Below are positions 23,779-35,000 of a DNA stretch of 64,000 nucleotides, piece after piece (the stretch's first letter is position 1; every line of letters starts with the position of its first letter). A program made the position numbers and the translations under genes. The stretch covers positions 12,400,001-12,464,000 of the forward strand of contig OZ059897.1 of NCBI GenBank assembly GCA_964057225.1, in the 5' to 3' direction. Source of the stretch: Auanema rhodensis (Eukaryota > Nematoda > Chromadorea > Rhabditida > Rhabditidae). The notes beneath the pieces were generated by a model that made no database searches, was not told the origin of the DNA, and saw only the letters and a list, made by a program, of their open reading frames with translations.

Positions 23779-24353
23779 GAAATTTCTTTTTTTTAATATG
23801 AATCAGATTGTTTGTAATGAGATGAAATAAAAACATCTATATTCATGTCAAATTATTAAATTAATATCAAAGAAATAAAACAGAGATTACTTAAACTTTA
23901 TTGTCCTCAACTGACATTTTACTGTACAACTTATTTATTTATAAATATTACATACGGCTTCACGTACAAAATTTTTTAATGGTGAATATTAGATGAATGA
24001 GAACATCTATAGTTCATGCAAAACTAGTCAGCACACTCACAAACCTCGTAACCATAATGATAAATAAAAAATATAAAGCGTTGTGAGATAATTAAAAGAA
24101 GTGTTATAAATGAATTCGTAAACTTTTTTTTTCAAACTTTGTTGCAGAAAAACTAAAATAAATTTAGTTTGAAATTTGAGTATAATATGTTCCATTAGCT
24201 TGCTAATAAGTTGAGTGAAGATTGAAAAGCACGTATAACAAGAGGAGGTTCACACACAATACCTTGAGAAGAAGCAAACGCGTATAACAAAGACCCAAAG
24301 CATATTGAACAATGGGAAAACCAAAGAACAAACTAAGGATATCAAAGTAGGCT
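23779..24353. other. Convergent 3' intergenic region
   Basis: AT-rich spacer between the ends of the Ly6-like gene (+) and Dishevelled (-). It has an AATAAA near 23827 for the plus-strand gene. Nothing else is seen. Confidence 0.5.
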
Positions 24354-27300
24354 CTAAAGGTTATCAACAAAAAACTCGTAAGGTTGATTCATGGCCATTC
24401 TGAATGACTGCCGTGAAGGAGCCATATCAGAAGTGGAAAGCTCGTCTATTCGAGTAGGCAGCTGTGAGGTGGAAGGAGCTGGCGGAAGAATGACTTGTCT
24501 ACTGAAAGATTAATGGTTTCTTCAGATATTGAATGATTCTGTTTCAGCTCCATAGAATTTTTCAAGTAATTATCAGCCAAACAATTATAAAATACCAAAA
24601 CAAAAATTGTAATAGATAATAAGCTACTGATAGCATGACAATTCACAAAGCCACAAAATTGATGTACTGATATATTGAAGGAACTCACCGCTTATGCTCA
24701 GATCCACTTCCACTCCCTTCTCCTGAGCCCCCGGAAGCTTGTGAGCGCACATCTGGTCCTCCACGAGGTAAGAAATGTGGATATGGTGACACGGGCATTG
24801 AAGCATAGCCACTCACCTTCAAGCAAAACAAGTTCAAAAAGCATTAGCAAAAATTACAATATGAAAACTAGGAAAAATCTTAACTATTTGCGGACAACAG
24901 TACAAATTCGCGTGCTATCATGCTCCGGAAATAAAAACATGCAGTACTAAAATAATAAAAAAACTAACTAAACATGAATAAAATAAAATATTTATTTTAT
25001 TTATTTATCAGTTGAAACATATATCGTGCATAAAAAGAGAATTATAACTTAAAAACATAAAAGGTCTTCAGAATCTCATGGAATAAGAAACCCTAATCCA
25101 ACAATGGTATGGAAAAAGATCAGGAGCTTATATACAAATATGAAAATGAGTACGAATCTGCGAACAAGAAATGTGGCACGACGGACATATGAAGAAGGAC
25201 AAATGATTGAAGCATTAAAAGGACCATAGCAAGCTGTCCAAAAGGCAGATCAATAAAAAATAGAGATTCGTACGAACATGCATGTAGTGAATTAAAAATC
25301 TAAGAGAAATTGTGGGCAATACCGTGTGACCCAGTTGTTATAATATAAAATAAGAGAAATGTCATGCTTTTCAAAATAAAAATAATCAAAAATTTCCTCT
25401 TAATTACTCACAAGCTCATAAAACATGGATCTTCTCTTTTAAAAGTGCAGAATAGACAGGCATTGTGATTAGACTCGGTAATACGAATCATCAAATTAAT
25501 GAACTGAGGATAATATCACAGAATTGAGATAGTCACTGGAACAGGTATGAGCTTAGAGCTCGAAACTTCAAACGAAATTAGTGCATATTTGGTTTCAGAT
25601 GTTCATAACATACATTCCTCCACGGGTATCGCTTACCATTGAGGGAGCTTGACCGGTTTTAGAACCAGGTCCTGTTGTCCACTGCCATCGTCCTTCAGGC
25701 TGTTGATGAACAGTTTGTAAATCATCGGGATGTGAACGATATCGAGCAAAGTCTTCAATTTAAATTATGTTTTGTGTCAAAAGTATAAATAGAGTACCTG
25801 CACACTCTGGTCCTAGTACATAATACCTCTGCTCAATAAATGTTATTTGGTTAACAACATGTGAGATCAGTTTTTGTTTTAATAGTTCGCCAGCGAACTT
25901 ACGAGCGTTTTTACGTTCTCGAAGACCATCTACGTGTTCTAACAACCAGTCGACGAGATCGGAACCTAAACACTCCCAAGTTATAAATCATAATTGAATT
26001 GAAACTAACCAAGAAACGACATGGGGATCGGAATTTTAAGCCATGTTCTGTCTTTAATATCGAGACCGGACCCCGGCATTGCCATAACTTCAACAATCTT
26101 AAATAAAATCATCAGTGATGTATATAAATAACAGGGACAAACCTTTTTCTTATCTGAGTGAATGCTGAGCTTGTGTTGCCCATTAACAATAGTATTCTGT
26201 CCATTAGAGCCATTTGAAGTTACTGTTGAGCTACTTGGTGGACGACCGTGTTGCCATTCTCCTGGGATCGGTGTTGGAGCACCCTCAGACCCTTCCATAA
26301 TGCAGGGCATTCCTCGCATTGCATTTGTGTGCTGAATCCATGCTTGTGTGTCAATCGGTCTAACTGGTTCATCTCTTAAAAGATAATATTTTTAAAAATA
26401 AGAATAAATCTAAGCTAACCTATGATTCCTAGGTATAGTAAAACAACTTTTTGGGCCATTTTCGAAACACTTTGCAACAGTTAATTTAATAGGTCCTTTC
26501 CTAGCAACAGCATCTCTGTAAAAGAATAAATAAACTCAATCGTTGGCATTTATAATAAAAATACTAGAAAAATAAATACCTTAGAACATCAACAGCTTGA
26601 TCATTAGTGAAATTTTCAAATGAAATATCGTTAACTTGAAGTATCATATCACCGGCTTCGATGCGCCCGTCTAAAGCAACAGCGCCACCTTAAAAAAATT
26701 ATTTAGAATTAGAATGCACAAAAAATACTACCTTTCATTATATTAGCAACATAAATGCCATTGTCTCCTCTGGCTGAACTTTCTCCAACAATTGAGATCC
26801 CCAAAAAATTCACCGTATCCATATTCAAAGTCACCGTAATAACATCCAAGCTCATAGATGATTCTTAAAAAAATTCGTTAACTTTATGAAACAGTAAAAC
26901 ACAAAAACCTGTGATGCTAGAAAACGAAGATGCTCTAGAAGGTCTCCGATATTGACGTCTGCTTCTACGTTTCCTATACATATTCTCATGCTGACGAGAT
27001 ACGGAAGTAATATCCGTTGTTGTAGAACCCCTAAAAAAAGAAAATTCAAGAAGTGGTTTAATTTGTCAAAAGTCAAACAAGCAATATATTAATCAGTTGA
27101 TGGCATTTAAAGACATTAATCTGTCCGGATCAGAAATTCGCAAAGTCCATTAACTAGCGAAAAATCATCACCAACTGTTCAGCCAATACTAATGATACTC
27201 GGCTTTTACGATTGAACAAGATATCACCCAAAAAAATTTCTTGCTGATATACACGAAGAAAACACACTGTGATGGGTTCTAATAGTAATACAAAACTAAC

Positions 27301-30300
27301 TTTTTCAAAATAAGACTAATTAAATTTTAAAACCACCTCTCTATAAGAATAGCACAATAATAATCTTCAGAATTGGAAGTAGTAGAATAATATGCTTTAC
27401 CATCACTACCTTCAAAATCACCATCTTCTGTAGCGTAGCCTGACATAGCACAAGCAAAGACTGGATGACTTCATAGCATCGACTTTTCTTTAAGCTATTT
27501 GAGACATCCCATCTGTCAAATGGGATCAAAAGCACAATACTACATATGCTATCTCAAGTTATATCAAACATATTGAACACAAGCTCAAAATGTGCTTCGA
27601 TTGAAACAAAAAATATTTTTTAAACCAAGCCTTACCTATCGTCGTCATCAGAAAAAAGCCGATGATCGCTCTCTGATCCTAAAGTAGTATCTTCAAACTT
27701 CCTTCCACGATGTCCTGAAAAAAAGTATATAGAAACTATATTAAAACTAAATTTAGATTGGCATGTGTGCTCACCAATCAAATAGAATGACGCGTTGCCG
27801 CTTAATTCGCTTGTTAAGGATAAATGACTTGTTCTATGTAAAAAGCCAATTAAGTGTCTCCGTGGAGTTGCATCTGGAGCGGTGTCCTTCTGACCTTGAT
27901 ATGTGCTCGTCGTATGACTGCCCATATATCGTCGAGGAGTTCGCCGATTTTTTGGTTTGCTCTCCTCAACACCGTCAGCTCCATTCTCATACAGAGGAGG
28001 CAGTATTTTACTCTCTATCATTGTCATAGTCCGACTCAGAGGTCTCGACGGTGTGGACATTATCATCCTACGCTCAGATCGCATCAATGGGACAGCACCA
28101 AACGCACTATGTGGCCGTCCGTCGGAATCCGAGGAAGGAGCAGGTGACACTTTTCGCTGAACGACCAACGATGGAATTGAACGATCGCTTTTACGATGAG
28201 GTAGAGGTCGAAGAGCCAGACGATCTTCCTCTTTCTGTAGAAGTCGATTATTTGGCGAGAGATCAATGAGAGTCGAACGTGTGCAGGTCGGAGTTGGCTT
28301 CACATCTGAGCCTTCAGAGGACGAAGGTTTGTCCCATAGTCCAATGAACAGCCGCTTATTCTTCCGAGGCTCAGAAGTGATTTCGCCCTCAGATTGTCGT
28401 TTTTTTAAACGTATGGCTAGTCCAAGAGATAATAAATGTGAAGATGTTCTCCGCAGTTTCGATTCAGTAGAACTGCGTTCTAACTGTCGTTCACGCATTA
28501 CTATAGGATCCCCTGCTGCTGCACCACCAGTTACTGCGACAACTTTAGGTTCATTACTCTTCTTGATTTCTTCTTCTTTTTTATGTGAAGAGAAAAAATT
28601 GTGTAAAAACTTGGCACTAGTCACACTGCCCATATATTTTCTTCGCGCAGGCTTTTTAAAGTCATCGTCAATACTCTCGGGCTCGGCTAAGGGTGGCTTT
28701 TTACTACAGCTCCATGTGGGAGTGGTCATCTTAAATATCAACATTCAATGAAAAAACACAGATAACGCGATGGAATGATATTTCAGAATAGAATGAATCG
28801 ATGAAAACTTCTATCATAAATCAGTCAGTACCAGCTGCGTCGACCGCAATTGTGCAATCATGAGGTTAACTTAACAGAGAAGCACAAAAAAAATAAAAAT
28901 ATGATATGATATGCTTCAGAATTAAAAATATAGAAACGAATAACTGAAGAATAAGGATGAATGGAATGAGATTTGTAGGAAAGCGAGCAAATAAAATTGC
29001 AAATAAAATAAAAGAGATTGCGCATTGAGACAGTTCGCCTCAGTGAATCAAGAGTTAGGATTAGATCATTTAAGAACAAACAAAAACCTAGTTTCTTAAA
29101 TTATAATGACATCCACAGCTTGAACATGACCGTGTCTTGTAAGAACCTCAACTGGCAATGATAGGATTATTTGATTCGTGATGAGGAGAAAAAACAGTTA
29201 CACATGGTACTTGAAGATAAGTAAGAGTAAATATGTGCATGAGCTAGATCATTCAATAATGTCTGGCAAGTAAAAGTACAGATAAAACAAAAAGAGGAAT
29301 TACTAAATGAATTAACAGGATGAAACTGAATTACAGAATAAGTTGGAAACAGTTTAAAGTTCAGTCATGAACTTCAAAATTTTCTCGTGGTAACACTTCG
29401 GTCAAAGAGAGACAACCAAATGAATCTCGAGAAGAACCTCAAGAGTGAGAACACGGAGTAATGCAGATTTGAAGTTAAACAGTCAATGGAGATAATCTCG
29501 AGTGCGACTGGTTGAAAGCCCGCAAACAGCAAAGCTCAAAGCATATAAAAAAATCATTTTCTACAGTCCAACAGGATACCGTAAATTGAACCTTAATTTT
29601 ATCCATGTAAATATTTCAATGACGTATAAATTCCTCAGAAAGAATAAATATTAAAAAACTGGTACTATTTGAATGATGATGTTGATAAAATAGATCGAGG
29701 ATAAGAGATGATAGAGAAATTAATCTTCTTTTTTATAGCAAAATTTTAGAAAAAAAATAGAAGAATAGGCATCGACATATGAGATTTAACGTAATGAAGC
29801 CAACGGAAATAAACTCAATAGCTGCCAGTGAAAGAAAGTGCACTGGCGCAGAGCCATCAAGCAGTGAAACGACCATTAATCGAGATGAAGAGAACCTCCT
29901 GAGCAGATCAAGACAACGGATAGACAATTGGCACACATTCATCCTTTTCTCTCGTAGTAGCACATCATCTATCATAGCTAATCAGTTCCCCCAAATAAAC
30001 ACATTTCAGGTTTAATACTTCCAGGGAAGAGATTTTACAAACCAATATATCAGAGATATTCTTCAATTCCTCAACCCATACATGTTATATGTCGTAATAT
30101 TACTATTGTTTTGATTTTAGTGAGCACACCTTCTAATCAGATTGTAACTAAACTAACCATGCATATACGATTGAGGAATATGTCTTCTATTCATTCCACC
30201 TTTCATATAGTGAGGAATAGCACCAGAAATCATAGATTCGGAATCTGTGCTCATCACTGAAATAACGTTGAATTTTACGATGAATAGATAATGCATGTAT

Positions 30301-32052
30301 TTTTATTGGAATATAAAAACATACTGCTGTTATCAAATTGATGGGCTGCTTGTCTATATATGTGTTGGTTTGTATTGTATCGCGAATGAGGAGCTGGACC
30401 AGGTACCTATCAAAATATATTGTTTTCATGAAAATAATAATTGATTCACTTACAAGATTATGTCTTGAGCCTTTTGGAAGACCACTACTTCCATCGGAAG
30501 TTGTAGAGCCCTCGGTAGTTAATAAGAAAAGCTCAAAACGGCCATTAGCTGATCTTTGTAATGGTTGCATATCGTCCCGAATTTCCGCTTTAACTTCACT
30601 AAAAATATTACTTTAGATTGTTTTAATTATGGGAAAACTGACTATCCAGAATCAGGGTCAACGGTTTTGGAATAATACTTGAAATTTGAACGCATTAAAA
30701 CTCTTTTAACATCTCCTAATGTTATCAAATCAGGAGAAAGGTGAACTTCTGTCATATACGGAGTAAGCTCATCATCAATATGATAATAAACCTGCAAAGC
30801 AATAGAACTCCAATTGAACAAATTGGTAATAGTACCTTCGTCACTACAGGAAACTGCTGGTTTACTGTTGTGGTTTGAGTTTCTGAAGTCTGAGACAAAG
30901 CTCCGTCCGACATATCAGAGAGCCCTGTAGCGCCTAAAATTATTAAACTTTAAGACAGGAATAAAAGAATAAATATATAAAATGTTAGAGACAAGAGTAC
31001 AAGGGAGCATACACAGCTTAATGGAAAAACCAAAATCTTTCTTTGCCCTCGAGAAAAGTTAAAATTCCCGAGGGTAAAGAGAGAGACCGACATTGGCGAA
31101 TAGTGAGGGCGTTTTGTGCAATCAATCAATAACCTTCATTAGAACACAAATATTTATACATATTTTAATGAACATGTATTTTTATTTATCGAAAAAAAAA
31201 ATTGTTGATAAACAAATATCTGAGCATAACTTTAATTACCTTGAGACTCAATTTTATTTTCTATTATAATCCAAAACTGATAGCCCCAAAATATTATTTA
31301 AAATCTAAGATATTCAAAAAGTTGCACTTAGGATGCTTCGTTAAGTGTTTTCCACTAAGAAGAAAGTATTACGCACTTCATCAGATTCGTTAGTCACTAT
31401 TCAATCTCTATTATGACGAGTATGTTATGGCAACCTAATCTTAATTGTTCAGATTCTTGCGTGGGATAATGAAGCAATTTCGCATAAATCAAGAAAATTG
31501 TGAACAAGTGTTAATATCCGTAAGGTAAAATACTCTGAGAATAAAAACATGTTTGAATAACTGAGAAGGTTATGAAATTAATGTTTTTAAAAATAATATG
31601 AATCAGAGATTTAATTCTCCATAATTGCATATAAGGAAAAATCAGCGTGAATGATAATGAAGATGAATTTGTCTCCCACATAGATAGTAGTATGAATAGA
31701 TTGATATGTAGATTGAAGTTGATTCAAAAATAGGCGTTAAAATAGTTAAATAACACAAAACAGAGAAAGCAAGATGATACCAAGCGTTTTTCAATGAAGC
31801 AAAAATTTGGAACAAACACAAAGCTCTTCAACCAGCTGCGTTCACTTCATTAGAAACACTTGTATCATATGATTTAAGAAGCAAACAATGAAGACATCAC
31901 ATACCATCATGATCTCGGAGAGCTTCTTCGAAGTCCGTACTATCAACGGTATCATTCAAACTGGTATTTCTAACTCCAGCTATTACAGTACTAAGTGTCG
32001 CATCTGAAGAGTCCAGGTTATCATCAGCCCCGTCAGGACTGGGAGATGCCAT
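24354..32052 (-). CDS. dsh: Dishevelled, Wnt pathway scaffold (DIX-PDZ-DEP)
   Basis: Nineteen minus-strand exons (32052-31905, 30933-30836, 30791-30643, 30598-30454, 30406-30325, 30256-30158, 28869-28832, 28729-27775, 27714-27636, 27030-26909, 26863-26732, 26688-26580, 26515-26420, 26374-26143, 26097-26010, 25965-25798, 25752-25637, 24816-24689, 24501-24354) join to 3132 nt, giving about 1043 residues. The DIX domain is at about 82-165 ([20 protein letters not shown]). A long Ser/Arg-rich linker follows, including a 318-codon exon. Then come a basic stretch ([20 protein letters not shown]), the PDZ domain at about 645-735 ([37 protein letters not shown]) and the DEP domain at about 828-910 ([20 protein letters not shown]). 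It ends [17 protein letters not shown], the conserved Dishevelled C-terminus. The protein relays Frizzled signals to the beta-catenin destruction complex and to planar polarity. The 38-nt exon 28869-28832 is inferred from phase only. Possible alternative starts are listed separately. A ttttttcag acceptor precedes the ATG, so a 5' exon or trans-splicing is likely. Confidence 0.95.
27337..27446 (-). other. Candidate alternative first exon of Dishevelled (DIX-less isoform)
   Basis: Inside the intron before the PDZ-side exon the minus strand has an ATG at 27446. It opens 36 codons of acidic, Ser/Tyr-rich sequence (begins [20 protein letters not shown]) and ends at an AG|GTGGTT site in phase 2. 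That is the phase required by the next exon at 27030. The joined product would start shortly before the basic stretch and PDZ and lack DIX. The donor is weak. Confidence 0.3.
28870..30157. other. Large Dishevelled intron with coding-like ORF on both strands
   Basis: This 1.3-kb intron separates the DIX half from the Ser/Arg-rich exon. At 29733-30015 both strands have long stop-free frames; the plus frame is charged ([28 protein letters not shown]). I could not find matching splice sites, so it stays unassigned. The rest is AT-rich. Confidence 0.35.
30934..31904. other. First intron of Dishevelled
   Basis: A 971-nt intron with no coding signal found. It contains an inverted repeat at 31042-31078 with 10-nt arms (TTTGCCCTCG against CGAGGGTAAA, one G-U pair) around a 17-nt loop. 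Confidence 0.5.
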
Positions 32053-35000
32053 TTCTGAAAAAATAAAATTTTAGTTGTTGCCCGGATTTACAGGTAGGTA
32101 CAAGTGGACAAAAGAAAAGAGTTACAAGTGAATTTGAAAAAGCTTCGCCGCAGATATGTGATAAGTAAATATAATTTTGCCGTAACTACTCCAAAAACTT
32201 AACATGGATTTAATCAAACAATAGAACAAAAAACTGTATGGTTTTGAAAACGTTCTCAAGGAAAAAAAGCTAGACAGTACAAGAAAATAATGGACGAAAC
32301 AATAAAATTGAAATGAATGAAAAAAAGCTTAATGAAATGAGTATTGCAATATATATAAATATATATTCTTACATATATGGAGAGAAGAAAGACAAACTTG
32401 CTACTCTAGAAGTATTGTAAATGAAGCGTGGCAGAACGCTAGAGAAATGGTAATGAGATGGGTCGAACTGACCGGGTGGGGTAGCAATGGACGCTGCCTG
32501 CCATCGATCAATAATCCTCCATTTCCCGCTTGCACATTATGCAACGCAGTACCACAAACCATATGTTACCCATACAAGAGAAGCAATTTAATGAGATATG
32601 TATATATGCTCAGTAAGCTGGATAACAGTTGAGTAATTCATTAGCTTAATATCGAATTTAAGTTTCTATATATACATACTTTCTGTATCTATTACAACAA
32701 AGACATGCGTTTTCGAGAACCACTGGATTGATGCTTCATCAAATTTGTGATATCGATTGCATTGTACACAAGTATGTTTGAAAATAGAAAACTTTTTTAA
32801 CAAGCACAAGAAGACTAGTAAGCAAGAATTACTTTCATAATTTCAAAAACTGATCATTAGGAATAAATTCATTAATATTTAGAAATCAATATATTAAAAA
32901 TTGTGAAGGAAAACATGAGTGATCCTATATGATTTTTCCAAATTTGAAGCAGGAAAGAAAGAAACTTAATAGATATAACTTACACGGAAGAATTAATTGA
33001 GCGTTCCCTTGTTTTTAAAGAAGATTAGCGAAAGGTCATTAGTTTCGTTTTAGAGCACGTTTATAAAGACAATAACATAATAGATCCAACAATAAAATTG
33101 AGTTATAGCGTTAAATAGGCAACAAATATCGAAAGTAGTTTTAATCAAAACTACTAATTGATAGTTAAATATTGAATAGTAATAACGAAAAATTTAGCAC
33201 AAGTAACAAAGTATATGATTGCAGATACAATGAACTATTGGATATTATCGCATTATTCAAAATAAAGTTATGACGCTGACATGTATTAGTTCACGGAATA
33301 ATTTTATTTAAAATGTTAAGTCTACAAAAATAGATATGAATATAACAATTGTATTATTCAAAACTTATACATTTTCACTATCTATAACCATAGCACGAAA
33401 TGTGACCTGTGTAACCTCTGTCGCTTTTTCATTCACTCGATCCCTCGATCTTTGTCCAAGATATTTTCTATTCACCGATTTGTTTTCTGTTCTGTTAAAT
33501 AATATATGTATTGATCCAGTGATACTGATTAATTACTTTTTTTTTTTCAATTTTTAATACAGCAATTAGAAATCCTTCCATTTTGATAAAAATTTCACTT
33601 TGCTTTGTAAATGTGTCAATTAGAATATCAATCACAATTTTGTTGAATATAATACAAAGAATAGTTTAACGAAACCCTTCAATGTCCGTTTTGTTTTCGT
33701 TTATCTACTTATATTATTTACGGCTTCATTTGCTATTCAGTTTTTGTACATTGAAATTTAATTTGATATTAATCTCTTTTTTTGTTCACACCCTCTTCAA
33801 CGACTTTACTTTTCTCGTATACACACTAAGAGTGCTTTTTAAAATTTTACATATACAACTCTGTAGTTTTCTTTTGTTCTTCACTTTGGTAGGTTGTTAA
33901 TCTACGTTTTCATTTTCCCTCTTTCTCTCTCATTCTATTTCTCTCCCTTTATGTCTCTCTTACTCTCTCTTCTGCACAAACACACACTGAATGTTATCCT
34001 TTTTACTCCTAATATCTCACTTTTTTTTCGTTTTTATACTATTGCTCTCTCATTTTACTCTTTGCCTCTTATGTTTTCGACTGTTCTACAAAGCTCTCAT
34101 CTCTCATTACGTTATTAAAGATTTTTCTCATTCAAAAATCTTTTGAATATCAAGCGAATATATACTGGCTATTTTTCGTTTTCACTCAAGTCTCCTCCCG
34201 GCTAAATACTCGCCTGCCAGACAACTAGCCAGGGTGTTCCGTTTTCTCTTTTCTTTTTTTTTTCAATCATTAGATCATTTGTATATACCTTTCTGAGTAG
34301 AATTCAAGACTCAAAACATTTCACTCAAAACTTGTTTCTTTTTTATTTTTGGTGTTTACATCGTTTCTATCATATTCATCTGTTCTTCTTTCTAGATCAC
34401 CCTTTCACTCAAACTTTATAATAAATCTAAACATTCTAAATGCATTGCTTTCTAGGTTTTTAATCATGTCTTAATTCTCATTCTAGCGTGATTTTTCCTT
34501 GATTACCGTGTTTTTTCCCTAGTATTCTCACGCTTTCTTCACTTTCTTCACTAGTATTGCTCTTTTCTAAAGTAAGGATATTCCTGTGCCCCAGTTATAC
34601 TTATTATGATTCTTTCAGCAGATTTCCATTTCTATTATTAACGTTTAGAATAGAAACTTCCTTATTCTGTAAGGATGCATTTTTGAATTTAGCCTGAATG
34701 AAAGTATGAGTATGCGAATTCACTATTGAAAGCCTGACTATCATCGGTGACTCCTGCAGTTGATTTATTCAGCTTATGGGATACATACATCTTCACATCT
34801 CCTTATACGCTTTACTTACTTTTCTATTTTATTCTATTTTCTTCTTCACGACACTGAAAGCAGCTTTTTCTTCTGAATAGAATTGATTGACCAACTGAAT
34901 CATTAGGTTCACATATGCAATGAAACACGATTGATGAAACAACTTAACTAGCTATCCTGCACATTTTTAGTTTTTCTGCCCATGTATTGAGCTCAGTAAA

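Noticed and set aside
27341-27535. 64-codon minus-strand ORF in the Dishevelled intron (begins [17 protein letters not shown]) as an internal exon
   Set aside because: Its possible donor leaves phase 0 whereas the next Dishevelled exon needs phase 2, and the sequence does not resemble any Dishevelled region. A different frame over the same DNA fits better.
27763-28751. Long plus-strand ORFs opposite the 318-codon Dishevelled exon
   Set aside because: They are antisense shadows of a GC-richer coding exon.
32447-32632. 61-codon plus ORF upstream of Dishevelled
   Set aside because: GC-richer but Cys/Pro-rich with no signal peptide, splice sites or recognisable domain; kept only as a note in the gap entry.
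33600-34120. Phe/Leu/Ser-rich plus ORFs in T/C-rich DNA
   Set aside because: Composition follows directly from the pyrimidine-rich sequence.
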